Notes: generated from the letters alone by a model not told the origin. Shown: positions 1-6,280, numbered from the stretch's first letter. The stretch: DNA of 13,591 nucleotides from Pseudomonadota bacterium (GCA_023426545.1 JAFAAN010000089.1:1-13591), one strand, 5' to 3'. Program-made: numbers and translations.

Positions 1-477
1 CTCCTGCTGCGCCCGCGAGGCGGCCTCCTGCCGGGCCCTGGCCGCCTCGGCCTGCCGCTGGAGGGCGGACTCCGCCTCGGCCAGGGCGCGCGCCACCCGC
101 GCCGTCTGCTCCTGATGGGCGCGCAGCAGCGACTGCATCTCCGAGCCGGCCTGCCGCCGCGCCAGGAGCGCCGCTTGACGGGCCTCCAGGGCCCTCACGC
201 GAGGCGCCTCCACCTCCAGCGCGGGCACCGCGGCGAGCTGCAGCCGGGCCGCCTGCTCCCCCAGCATGGGGTCCGCGCCGGGCGCCTGGTGCGCCCTCGC
301 CAACGCCTGACGGGTCTGCTCCAGCCGGGCGGCGAGCGCGGAGGCCTCCGCGTCGGCGTGGGCCAGTTGTTCATGGAGCCGGGCCTCCAGCGTGGACAGC
401 TCGCTCTCGGCGCGAGCCAGCTCCGCTTCACGGGAAACAGCCGGGGGCATGCGGACGGCAGGGGACGACGAAGTCAT
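1..477 (-). CDS. Coiled-coil protein, N-terminal part (runs off left edge)
   Basis: The minus strand is open from an ATG at 475-477 to the window edge, giving 159 codons with no stop. A GGAG lies nine bases upstream of that ATG. The visible protein starts with a short Ser/Pro-rich stretch (MTSSSPAVRMPP) and then becomes almost entirely Ala, Glu, Arg, Gln and Leu with heptad-like spacing (for example ELSTLEARLHEQLAHADAEA). I expect a long alpha-helical coiled coil. There is no signal peptide and no membrane segment in the visible part, so it is probably cytoplasmic. I cannot assign a family: structural filament, SMC-like or scaffold roles are all possible and the rest of the gene is outside the window. 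It lies 137 bases downstream of rtcB on the same strand, but the gap holds two strong hairpins, so co-transcription is uncertain. A later ATG at 448-450 is possible but has a weaker upstream site. Confidence 0.6.
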   Translation of the reverse strand, partial: MTSSSPAVRMPPAVSREAELARAESELSTLEARLHEQLAHADAEASALAARLEQTRQALARAHQAPGADPMLGEQAARLQLAAVPALEVEAPRVRALEARQAALLARRQAGSEMQSLLRAHQEQTARVARALAEAESALQRQAEAARARQEAASRAQQE

Positions 478-492
478 TCTCTAGGGACTCCA

Positions 493-514
493 GGGGCGCC
501 CACTGTAGCGCCCC
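493..514 (-). promoter_or_regulatory. GC hairpin upstream of the coiled-coil gene
   Basis: GGGGCGC (493-499) and GCGCCCC (508-514) form a perfect 7-bp inverted repeat around an 8-base loop, just upstream of the likely ribosome-binding site of the minus-strand coiled-coil gene. It could be a leader hairpin, an operator, or part of a tandem terminator region after rtcB. No U-tract follows it. Confidence 0.25.
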
Positions 515-588
515 CCCAGCGGTGTCACGAGCCCCACGCGCGGCGCTGGAAATGACCCGGGGCCCGGCCGCCCCGCCGGGAGCAGGCA

Positions 589-609
589 GGCGGCCCCGGC
601 CGGGCCGCC
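589..609 (-). terminator. Candidate terminator hairpin after rtcB
   Basis: GGCGGCCC (589-596) and GGGCCGCC (602-609) are perfect 8-bp complements around a 5-base loop. The hairpin begins only five bases beyond the rtcB stop codon. The stem is entirely G/C and very stable, but no run of U follows on the minus strand. It is either a U-less terminator or an mRNA-stabilising 3' hairpin. Confidence 0.4.
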
Positions 610-614
610 GCCGC

Positions 615-1967
615 TCAGTCCGCGCCCTTGATGCAGGCCACCGGCTTCAGGCGGTGGGCCACCCGGGCGAGCCCGGCCATCTCCACCGTCTCCAGGACGT
701 CGTCCAGGTTCTTGTAGCAAGGCCCGGATTCATCCAGCGGCGTCTGCCGGGTGTTGAGGAGGATGCCGGCCGCGGCCATGCGCTTGTCGGTGGCGTCCTG
801 CTCCAGCACGCGCCGTGCCTCCCCGCGCGACATGCGCCGGCCGGAGCCATGGTTCACCGAGTAGATGGACTTCTCCGCGCCCGGCTCCGCGAAGAGGATG
901 GCGCTGCCCGTCTCCATGGAGCCGGGGATGAGGATGGGGTGGCCCGTCTTCTCCCACGGCGTGCCCTTGAGCGCGGGGTGTCCACCGGGGAACGCGCGCG
1001 TGGCGCCCTTGCGCGCGACGAACTTCCCCGCCTCCTTCTGGATGAGGTTGTGGGAGATTTCGTAATAGACGCTGGCCGTGCCGCCGAAGACGTCCTCGAG
1101 CGCGGCGCACACCGCCTCGCCGATGATGAGCCGGTTGGCCACCGCGAAGTTGGCCGCCATGTTGTGGAGGTTCCAGTAGTCGCGGCCCAGCGGGCTGTCC
1201 GCGTCCAGCCAGACATGGTCCTCGCTGTGGCGCTTGAGGCCCAGCAGCGCGGCGCCCTCCACGAAGAAGTGCTTGGCGATGTTCCACCCGAAGCCGCGGC
1301 TGCCAGTGTGCAGCATCACCCACACGCGGCCGTCCTGGTCCACCTGCATCTCGGTGAAGTGGTTGCCGCCGCCCAGGCTGCCCAACTGCTGGCGCTTGTC
1401 GAAGGCGCGCTCGGGAATGTCCACCCGGTCGTCCTCGACGGGGATGTAGTCACGCTCCGTGACGGAGGAGCCCCGGCCCAGGGCCTTGGCGCCGTGGCGC
1501 ACCACGTCCCCGAAGGTGCGGTCGGTGACACGCCGCTGCTTCTGCACGCGGCTGGCGCCCACGCCCACGGCGATGCGCTTCGTCACCTCGTCAATCCAGC
1601 GGCGGCGCTTCGCGGGCTCGGCGATGTCCTCGGCCATGAGCGTCGTCTGGAGCTGCACCATGCCGCAGCCGATGTCGTAGCCGGCGGCGGTGGGCAGCAG
1701 GATGCCGTCCGTCTCCACCACCGTGCCGATGGGGACCCCGTAGCCCAGGTGACAGTCGGGGGTGACGGCCACGCGGGTGACCCCCGGGAAGGACGCGGCA
1801 TTCACCACCTGGTCAAAGACCGAGTCCTCCAGGCCGGGTTGCTCGGGGCCCTCCCCCCACAGCAACTTGTCGGACAGGAACAGGTCCGCATCGACCTTCA
1901 TGCTCCGGGTCTTCGACAGGACGTAATGCCCCTCCGAGACCTTCTCCAGCCGCTGCTTCCAACTCAT
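615..1967 (-). CDS. rtcB: RtcB RNA-splicing ligase (3'-phosphate/5'-OH ligase)
   Basis: This 450-residue protein is a full-length RtcB. RtcB joins RNA 3'-phosphate (or 2',3'-cyclic phosphate) ends to 5'-hydroxyl ends using GTP and Mn2+, through a guanylated histidine, and acts in RNA repair or tRNA splicing in the cytoplasm. Visible signatures are the metal-binding DIGCG motif (Asp98, Cys101), LGGGNHF (His203), HTGSRG (His220), a further His at about 306, the guanylation motif NHGSGR (His373), and the C-terminal KGAD end. I chose the ATG at 1965-1967, which has GGGAG nine bases upstream and begins MSWKQRLEKV. The open frame continues upstream to 2222, but that extension is low-complexity and spans the intergenic region. 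No rtcA, archease or rtcR gene is visible nearby, so this is a stand-alone rtcB. It is transcribed divergently from the small exported protein gene. Identification is very secure; the substrate in this organism is unknown. Confidence 0.97.
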   Translation of the reverse strand: MSWKQRLEKVSEGHYVLSKTRSMKVDADLFLSDKLLWGEGPEQPGLEDSVFDQVVNAASFPGVTRVAVTPDCHLGYGVPIGTVVETDGILLPTAAGYDIGCGMVQLQTTLMAEDIAEPAKRRRWIDEVTKRIAVGVGASRVQKQRRVTDRTFGDVVRHGAKALGRGSSVTERDYIPVEDDRVDIPERAFDKRQQLGSLGGGNHFTEMQVDQDGRVWVMLHTGSRGFGWNIAKHFFVEGAALLGLKRHSEDHVWLDADSPLGRDYWNLHNMAANFAVANRLIIGEAVCAALEDVFGGTASVYYEISHNLIQKEAGKFVARKGATRAFPGGHPALKGTPWEKTGHPILIPGSMETGSAILFAEPGAEKSIYSVNHGSGRRMSRGEARRVLEQDATDKRMAAAGILLNTRQTPLDESGPCYKNLDDVLETVEMAGLARVAHRLKPVACIKGAD

Positions 1968-2143
1968 GACTTGAATCTCCCAGATGGGACGAACACGCGG
2001 CAGCGACGGAAGCGTCCAGGGAAGCTGACGCCAGGAGCCGGAAAGCCGAGAACAGGAGAAGAGGATGCTGTGGGCACAGGCGGGAAGGCGAGCGGATTCG
2101 GAGCCGCGCGCGGCGGAGGCTCGCACCGGCACGGTGGGACGAG

Positions 2144-2163
2144 CGTCCGCTCGCGAGCGGACG
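2144..2163. promoter_or_regulatory. Perfect 20-bp palindrome, candidate operator
   Basis: CGTCCGCTCG is followed immediately by its exact reverse complement, giving a 20-bp palindrome with no spacer. It lies in the divergent spacer between rtcB (start 1967) and the small exported protein (start 2246), about 80 bases upstream of the latter. The symmetry suggests a binding site for a dimeric regulator. A cruciform or hairpin is the alternative. No regulator gene adjoins it. Confidence 0.4.
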
Positions 2164-2245
2164 GCGAGGCTCCGATCGGCGCGGGACTTGTCACGTGCCG
2201 ATTTCATTCCCATCCATTTCACAGCATCCAGGTAGGGGGTGGGCG

Positions 2246-2578
2246 ATGGGTTTCCTTGGTGGGATTTTCCTGGCGATGGCGTTGCAAGCGGGACCCGTGG
2301 AGAAGGCGCGGGAGCAGAAGCCGGTGGAAGTGGCGGCCCCCGTGTTCAATCCATCCACGTGCGCGAAGAAGCGGGTGGACCCCTGCGGCTGTCACCATGT
2401 GTACGGAATCCGGCACTGCCACCCGAACCGCAAGGGTGACCACTGCGAGGCGCCGGTGAAGGCGGAGGTCGAATCCCCGCGCAAGCGCCAGGACACCTCG
2501 AAGAAGCCCGACACGCAGGCCCGGGCGAGCGGCTCCGAGAAGAAGCAGCTCGACCCGAACAAGTCCGTGTCCATGTAG
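2246..2578 (+). CDS. Small exported Cys/His-rich protein, function unknown
   Basis: This is a 110-residue protein starting at ATG 2246, preceded by AGGGGG six bases upstream. A GTG at 2195 would add 17 residues but has no clear ribosome-binding site and would put charged and Pro-rich sequence before the signal. Residues 1-15 (MGFLGGIFLAMALQA) look like a short signal sequence or membrane anchor. Residues 39-67 hold five Cys (39, 47, 49, 58, 67) and five His (50, 51, 57, 59, 66), including the cluster PCGCHH. The last 40 residues are Lys/Ser/Asp-rich and probably disordered. Codon use is strongly GC3, as in real genes here. The Cys/His cluster could bind a metal or form disulfides in the envelope. 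It is not a CXXCH haem motif. I do not recognise the family. It precedes the sigma-factor gene by 132 bases, with a hairpin between them. Confidence 0.6.
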   Translation: MGFLGGIFLAMALQAGPVEKAREQKPVEVAAPVFNPSTCAKKRVDPCGCHHVYGIRHCHPNRKGDHCEAPVKAEVESPRKRQDTSKKPDTQARASGSEKKQLDPNKSVSM

Positions 2579-2588
2579 GGCGCGGGGC

Positions 2589-2618
2589 GCGCGGGCACGG
2601 TGTGACGTGGGCCCGCGC
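2589..2618 (+). terminator. Candidate terminator hairpin after the Cys/His-rich gene
   Basis: GCGCGGGC (2589-2596) pairs perfectly with GCCCGCGC (2611-2618) around a 14-base loop, starting ten bases after the stop codon at 2576-2578. No U-tract follows. If it terminates transcription, the sigma-factor gene needs its own promoter in 2619-2710. Confidence 0.35.
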
Positions 2619-2685
2619 CTTCGCGAGCGCAGAGTGGAAACGGGGGGAGGGAACGGGTAACAAGGCGGGCGGGCCGCGCCGCTCC

Positions 2686-2697
2686 CGGCACGTGCCG
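2686..2697. promoter_or_regulatory. 12-bp palindrome just upstream of the sigma gene
   Basis: CGGCACGTGCCG is a perfect palindrome ending 13 bases before the sigma-factor ATG and four bases before its GAGG site. The position would suit an operator or a hairpin that controls translation. The CACGTG core alone is common in this window, so only the full 12-bp symmetry is of interest. Confidence 0.25.
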
Positions 2698-2710
2698 TGT
2701 CGAGGTGCGC

Positions 2711-3625
2711 ATGCGAACGCAGCAGAGCCGCTCGCTCGTCTTCCTCCAGCAGCTCGGCCCCGGGGCATGTGAGGGCTATGCGGACCTCCCCGGGCTGGAG
2801 GACACGCTGGCGTCGCTGGACGCCGAGGCGCGACAAGCGTGGCCGGGCGTGACGCTGGCGGAGGAGGACTTCCTGCGCCACCTCGCCGGGTGTCTGCCAC
2901 GGGACGAGGACCCCGCGCGGGTGCTGGCCACGGTGCACGCCGCCGACCTCTATCTGGCGTGCGCCTGCGCGCGGGGGGACGTCGCGGCGCATGCGGCGCT
3001 GGAGCGTCACGTTCTTCCCAAGGCGGCGGCGTCCGTGGCCCGCTTGAGGGATACGGGGGTGGACCCCGCCGAGGTGCTCCAACAGCTGCGTGAGCGGCTG
3101 CTCGTTCCGGAAGGTGACCGGCCCGCGCGCATGGCGGAGTACCAGGGCACCGGTCCGCTCGCGGCCTGGCTGCGGGCGGCGGCGGTGCGCACGGCCCTCA
3201 ACCTCCAGCGCTCGGAGCGCCGGAGGGCCCACGCCGAGGAGGAAGCGGAGGCGCTTCCGCTGCCCACTGGAGCGGGTGTGGCGGACGTCGAGCTGGACTA
3301 CCTGCGCAAGCACCACCGCGAGCACTTCCAGGCGGCGCTCTCCGACGCACTGAATGCCCTGCCCACGCGGGAGCGCACCGTGCTGCGCTTGCACGTGGTG
3401 GAGGGGCTGAGCCTGGAGCGCATCGGCACCATGTACCAGACGCACAAGTCCACCGTGTCACGTTGGGTGGCCCGCGCCCGGGAAGCGGCGTTGGAGGGCA
3501 CCCGTCAGCGGCTGGCGGAGCGGCTCCGACTCACCTCCGGCGAGCTGCACAGCCTGATGCGCGTGGTCCAGGGAGAGCTGGACCTGAGCCTTCCGTCCCT
3601 GTTGAGCACCCCCGGGGCTCGCTGA
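2711..3625 (+). CDS. Sigma-70 family RNA polymerase sigma factor (myxobacterial paralogue family)
   Basis: This 304-residue protein would direct RNA polymerase to a specific promoter set. The ATG at 2711 has GAGG five bases upstream; an in-frame GTG two codons earlier is less likely. The N-terminal 90 residues are an extension with no recognised motif. Residues about 95-172 resemble sigma region 2, including YQGTGPLAAWLRAAAVRTALNLQR-type sequence (144-167). Residues 203-262 form region 4, with ALPTRERTVLRLHVVEGLSLERIGTMY followed by the recognition helix THKSTVSRW, a clear helix-turn-helix. There is no region 1.1 or full region 3, so it is ECF-like in build. It matches my memory of the Myxococcus-specific sigma group (TIGRFAM Sig-70_gmx1), which occurs in many paralogues. 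It lies 96 bases before the pil_N gene and in line with the anti-sigma/kinase gene, so that kinase is its most likely regulator. Its target promoters cannot be read from this window. Confidence 0.93.
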   Translation: MRTQQSRSLVFLQQLGPGACEGYADLPGLEDTLASLDAEARQAWPGVTLAEEDFLRHLAGCLPRDEDPARVLATVHAADLYLACACARGDVAAHAALERHVLPKAAASVARLRDTGVDPAEVLQQLRERLLVPEGDRPARMAEYQGTGPLAAWLRAAAVRTALNLQRSERRRAHAEEEAEALPLPTGAGVADVELDYLRKHHREHFQAALSDALNALPTRERTVLRLHVVEGLSLERIGTMYQTHKSTVSRWVARAREAALEGTRQRLAERLRLTSGELHSLMRVVQGELDLSLPSLLSTPGAR

Positions 3626-3721
3626 GGGGCGCGGACTTTTTTCGCGGCCACGTGCAACGCTCCAGCATGGCCGGTGTCATCCCGGTGAAGGTGGAACACC
3701 CCTTATCGGAGGACACACACC

Positions 3722-4048
3722 ATGCATCACGGAATGAAGCTGGCCCTGCTCGCGCTGACGTTGGTGGGAACCCCTGCGCTGTCGTCGGAGGGAGCGAATC
3801 CCTCCCTTGCCGCCGGGGCTTCGGCCGCCACCGAGGAGACGGTGGCCGTGAAGAAAGGCAACCATCACGACCTTCGAATCCCGGGCATGGTCCGCATCGC
3901 GATTGACAACCCGGAGGTCGCTGACATCCAGGCGCTCGGCAAGGGGGTGCTGCGGGTCACCGGAGCGAAAACCGGCGAGACAGTGATGCTCGTGTGGGTG
4001 GGGCCCGAGAACAAGCGGAGCAGCTACCGCATCGTCGTCAGCGATTGA
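3722..4048 (+). CDS. Exported pilus/secretin N-terminal (pil_N) domain protein
   Basis: This is a 108-residue protein. ATG 3722 has GGAGG nine bases upstream; the ATG at 3734 is too far from that site. Residues 1-21 (MHHGMKLALLALTLVGTPALS) are a signal peptide, so the product should be periplasmic. Residues about 40-108 match the small beta domain found at the N-terminus of type II/III secretion and CpaC-like secretins (Pfam T2SS-T3SS_pil_N), with the hallmarks RIAIDNPEVADIQ, GVLRVTG and the closing VVSD strand. Here the domain stands alone, with no secretin channel attached. The same domain, about one third identical by eye over 68 residues, forms the periplasmic tail of the kinase encoded 85 bases downstream. 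That strongly suggests joint function: a competing or partner sensor subunit, or a ligand-binding component. A direct role in pilus assembly is unlikely because no pilus or secretin genes are nearby. Confidence 0.8.
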   Translation: MHHGMKLALLALTLVGTPALSSEGANPSLAAGASAATEETVAVKKGNHHDLRIPGMVRIAIDNPEVADIQALGKGVLRVTGAKTGETVMLVWVGPENKRSSYRIVVSD

Positions 4049-4133
4049 CGCAGGGCATGGGCGGATGGCCACCGCCTTCCTGCCGGGTGGGCTGTTCGGC
4101 GCGGGTTCGGGCTGCGATGATTCGAGGCACGCC

Positions 4134-5525
4134 ATGAACTCGCTGCACCCTCCTCCGAAGTCCGCATGTCCTGACGAGAATCTGCTCGCGGCATTCGCCA
4201 GTGGCTCGGCGCCCGTGGGGAAGGTGGCGGTGGTGGAAGCGCACCTCGATGGTTGCGTGGATTGCCGGGCGTTGGTGGCGGCGGTGGCGGCCAGTTCCTC
4301 CCTGCCAGGAGCCGCCACGGACGCGAGTGACGCGGAGGCGCCCACGCGGTGGGACACGGGCGCGGCGACGTTGACGGACGCGGGGGAGGAGCCGGTCCTT
4401 CCACCGGGGACCCGGCTGGGAGCCTATCTGCTGCAAGGCGTGCTCGGCATGGGCGGGATGGGCGTGGTGTACGCGGCGGATGACCTGAGGCTGGGACGGC
4501 GGGTGGCGCTCAAGGTGTTGCGGCCGCTGCTCGCGGGCGCGGAGGACCAGGGGCGGGAGCGGCTCCTTCGCGAGGCCCGGGCCATGGCGCGTCTGTCACA
4601 TCCCAACGTGTTGCCGCTCTTCGAGCTGGGGACGGCGGAGGGGGGCGACTTCCTGGCCATGGAGTGGGTGGACGGCACGACGCTCGCGGATTGGCTGCGG
4701 GAGCGGGAGCGTCCATGGCGGGACGTGTTGGACGTCTTCCTGTCCGCGGGAGCGGGGCTGGCCGCCGCCCATCGCGCGGGGATGGTGCACCGCGACTTCA
4801 AGCCGTCCAACGTGCTGGTGGGGCGAGATGGCCGGGTGCGCGTCACGGACTTCGGCCTCGCGAGGCACGGCACGGGGACGGCTCCAGAGGCGGACGTGGA
4901 GGTGAGCGAGGGCCCATCGAAGGCGGCCTTGCTCACGAGGTGGGGGCAGGTCGCCGGGACGCCCGCGTACATGTCTCCCGAGCAGCGCGCGGGCAGGGCC
5001 CTGGATGCCCGCAGCGACCAGTACAGCTTTTGCGTCGCGCTCCACGAAGCACTCCACGGCGAGCGCCCAGGCGGCCTTCCTGCCTCTGACGCACCGCGGA
5101 CGTCGAGCCGTGTGCCGCGGCCGCTTCGCGCCGCCCTGGCGAGGGGGCTCGCGAGCGCACCGGAAGACCGCTTCCCCAGCATGGAGGCCCTGATGGCGGC
5201 GCTCTCCCAGCCGCCCCCGGTCTGGCGGCGTCGCGGCATCCTGGCGGCGGGAGCAGGTTCCCTGGTGGTGTTGTGTGCGGGGTTGGGTGGGCTCCTGTGG
5301 AAGCAGGCCGAAGGGACCATTGCCCTCCGTATCGGTGAAGCCCACGAACTCGCCGTCCCGGGACTCAACCGTATCGCGGTGGGGAACCCGACCCTCATCG
5401 AAGTCGAGACGCCGCGCCAGGGCGTGCTGCGGCTGACGGGGAGGGCAGCGGGCAGCACGAAGCTGGTGACGTGGGCCCACGACACGGTGATGACGTCCCA
5501 TGCCGTGGTCGTCTCCGAGCCCTGA
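4134..5525 (+). CDS. Membrane Ser/Thr kinase with N-terminal zinc anti-sigma motif and C-terminal pil_N domain
   Basis: This is a 463-residue, probably inner-membrane protein. ATG 4134 has GAGG six bases upstream; an ATG at 4065 lacks a site. Residues 12-44 carry Cys12 and HLDGCVDC (His37, Cys41, Cys44), the HX3CX2C pattern of zinc-binding anti-sigma domains (zf-HC2). Residues about 97-358 are a complete Hanks-type kinase: glycine loop GMGGMG (105-110), Lys127 in VALK, Glu147, HRDFKPSN (Asp221, Lys223, Asn226), DFG (239-241) and SPE (281-283). All catalytic residues are present, so it should be active. The DFG-to-SPE segment is long, about 40 residues, and rich in Ser and Thr. WRRR (364-367) precedes one hydrophobic helix (368-388), predicting a cytoplasmic kinase and a periplasmic tail. 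Residues 395-463 are a pil_N domain (RIAVGNP, GVLRLTG, VVVSE) paralogous to the upstream gene's product. The likely role is to sense an envelope signal and control the adjacent sigma factor. The domain calls are firm; the sigma link is inferred from the neighbourhood and the zinc motif. Confidence 0.95.
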   Translation: MNSLHPPPKSACPDENLLAAFASGSAPVGKVAVVEAHLDGCVDCRALVAAVAASSSLPGAATDASDAEAPTRWDTGAATLTDAGEEPVLPPGTRLGAYLLQGVLGMGGMGVVYAADDLRLGRRVALKVLRPLLAGAEDQGRERLLREARAMARLSHPNVLPLFELGTAEGGDFLAMEWVDGTTLADWLRERERPWRDVLDVFLSAGAGLAAAHRAGMVHRDFKPSNVLVGRDGRVRVTDFGLARHGTGTAPEADVEVSEGPSKAALLTRWGQVAGTPAYMSPEQRAGRALDARSDQYSFCVALHEALHGERPGGLPASDAPRTSSRVPRPLRAALARGLASAPEDRFPSMEALMAALSQPPPVWRRRGILAAGAGSLVVLCAGLGGLLWKQAEGTIALRIGEAHELAVPGLNRIAVGNPTLIEVETPRQGVLRLTGRAAGSTKLVTWAHDTVMTSHAVVVSEP

Positions 5526-5527
5526 CG

Positions 5528-6280
5528 TCAGCGTCCACCGGGCGGCCTGCGCGCCTGGCGTGGGGTCTCCTGGCCCAGCAGCCGGTACGCCTGTTGCCGG
5601 TGCTGGCGCAGCGTGGGCAGCGTCTCGTCGAGCAGCGACTTCAGGCCAGCGTTGCTGGAGAACTGCTGCTGACCGGCCATCACCATGGCGATGTCCGCGT
5701 CATGGTCCGCCACCATGGCGGCCAGGAAGGCGCGGTCGAACGCGGGGCCCTGGAGGGACTGGAGCTTCGCCGTCGACGCCTGCTCGGCGCGCTCCATCGT
5801 CTTCTCGAAGTCGGTGGTGGCCTTGGGCTCGGCCAGCGTCATGTTCTTCGTTTTGGCGTAGGACATGAGGCGCTGGTCCGCTTGCTGGTGGTCCTTCACC
5901 AGCCGGGCGCCGTAGTCCTTCACCCCCTGGGATGCACCTCGCTGTTGGGCGAGCTGGCCCATCTTCACCTCGTGCTGGTTTCCGTGGTGGAGCACGTCCA
6001 GGAAGGCCTTCTCGTCGGTGGGGATGGGCAGCAGGCCCTGCTGCATCAACGCCGCGCCGCGGGCATCGGGTGAGGCGCCCTGGGGGCCGGAGCCGCCCGT
6101 GCCCTCCATGGCGGGCTCGGGGGCCTGTCCCTGGTCCATGGCCTCCGGCCGGCCCATGCGGACCATGCTCTCGGAGTCGTCCGTCCCGTTCTGCGTCGTG
6201 GAGGGGGGCCCCTGCTGCGCCAGCGCCGCGCCGCCCAGCGCGAGGGAACCCGCAACCATCCAGCCCATCCATCGCTTCAT
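5528..6280 (-). CDS. Exported DUF4142 protein
   Basis: This is a 250-residue protein starting at ATG 6278-6280, with GGAGG six bases upstream. Residues 1-21 are a signal peptide with an ALA cleavage site before QQ. Residues 22-85 are a Gly/Pro/Gln/Ser-rich linker. Residues 88-237 form the DUF4142 helical domain, a ferritin-like four-helix family of exported bacterial proteins. Visible hallmarks are FLDVLHHGNQHEVKMGQLA, VKDYGARLVKDHQQAD and FDRAFLAAMVADHDADIAM. Conserved His residues sit at 98, 99, 103, 131, 193 and 227 and could bind metal, but the biochemical function of the family is not established. The stop lies two bases from the convergent kinase stop. No operon partner is visible on its strand; the thioesterase pair ends 136 bases upstream, beyond a hairpin. 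Confidence 0.87.
   Translation of the reverse strand: MKRWMGWMVAGSLALGGAALAQQGPPSTTQNGTDDSESMVRMGRPEAMDQGQAPEPAMEGTGGSGPQGASPDARGAALMQQGLLPIPTDEKAFLDVLHHGNQHEVKMGQLAQQRGASQGVKDYGARLVKDHQQADQRLMSYAKTKNMTLAEPKATTDFEKTMERAEQASTAKLQSLQGPAFDRAFLAAMVADHDADIAMVMAGQQQFSSNAGLKSLLDETLPTLRQHRQQAYRLLGQETPRQARRPPGGR

Noticed and set aside
1968..2222. N-terminal extension of RtcB to the first possible start
   Set aside because: The extension is Arg/Ser/Pro-rich and unlike RtcB, and the ATG at 1967 has a good ribosome-binding site and the expected N-terminus.
522..2459. A 645-codon plus-strand open frame across rtcB
   Set aside because: It lies antisense to a certain RtcB and has low-complexity Ala/Arg/Gly/His content with no recognisable motif.
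2649..2654. GGGAAC as the -35 element of an autoregulated ECF promoter before the sigma gene
   Set aside because: No CGTC or TCT-like -10 follows at 16-17 bases; the downstream sequence is plain GC.
2219..3445. A 408-codon minus-strand open frame across the Cys/His-rich gene and the sigma gene
   Set aside because: Composition is that of a GC3 shadow, and it opposes the convincing sigma region 2 and region 4 sequence on the plus strand.
3604..3642. T6 run (3637-3642) after the sigma gene as a rho-independent terminator
   Set aside because: The preceding sequence offers only a 4-5 bp stem (CCCC with GGGG), too weak for a terminator call, and the following genes look co-transcribed.
2192..3654. 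CACGTG hexamers upstream of the Cys/His-rich gene (2192), the sigma gene (2689) and the pil_N gene (3649) as a shared regulatory box
   Set aside because: CACGTG also occurs many times inside genes here (for example near 3391, 8931, 9789 and 10327) at about the frequency expected from base composition, so the three intergenic copies are not significant on their own.
3722..5525. A pilus or secretion-system operon, because of the pil_N domains
   Set aside because: No secretin channel, ATPase, pilin or inner-membrane platform gene is present in the window; the domains sit on a small free protein and a kinase.
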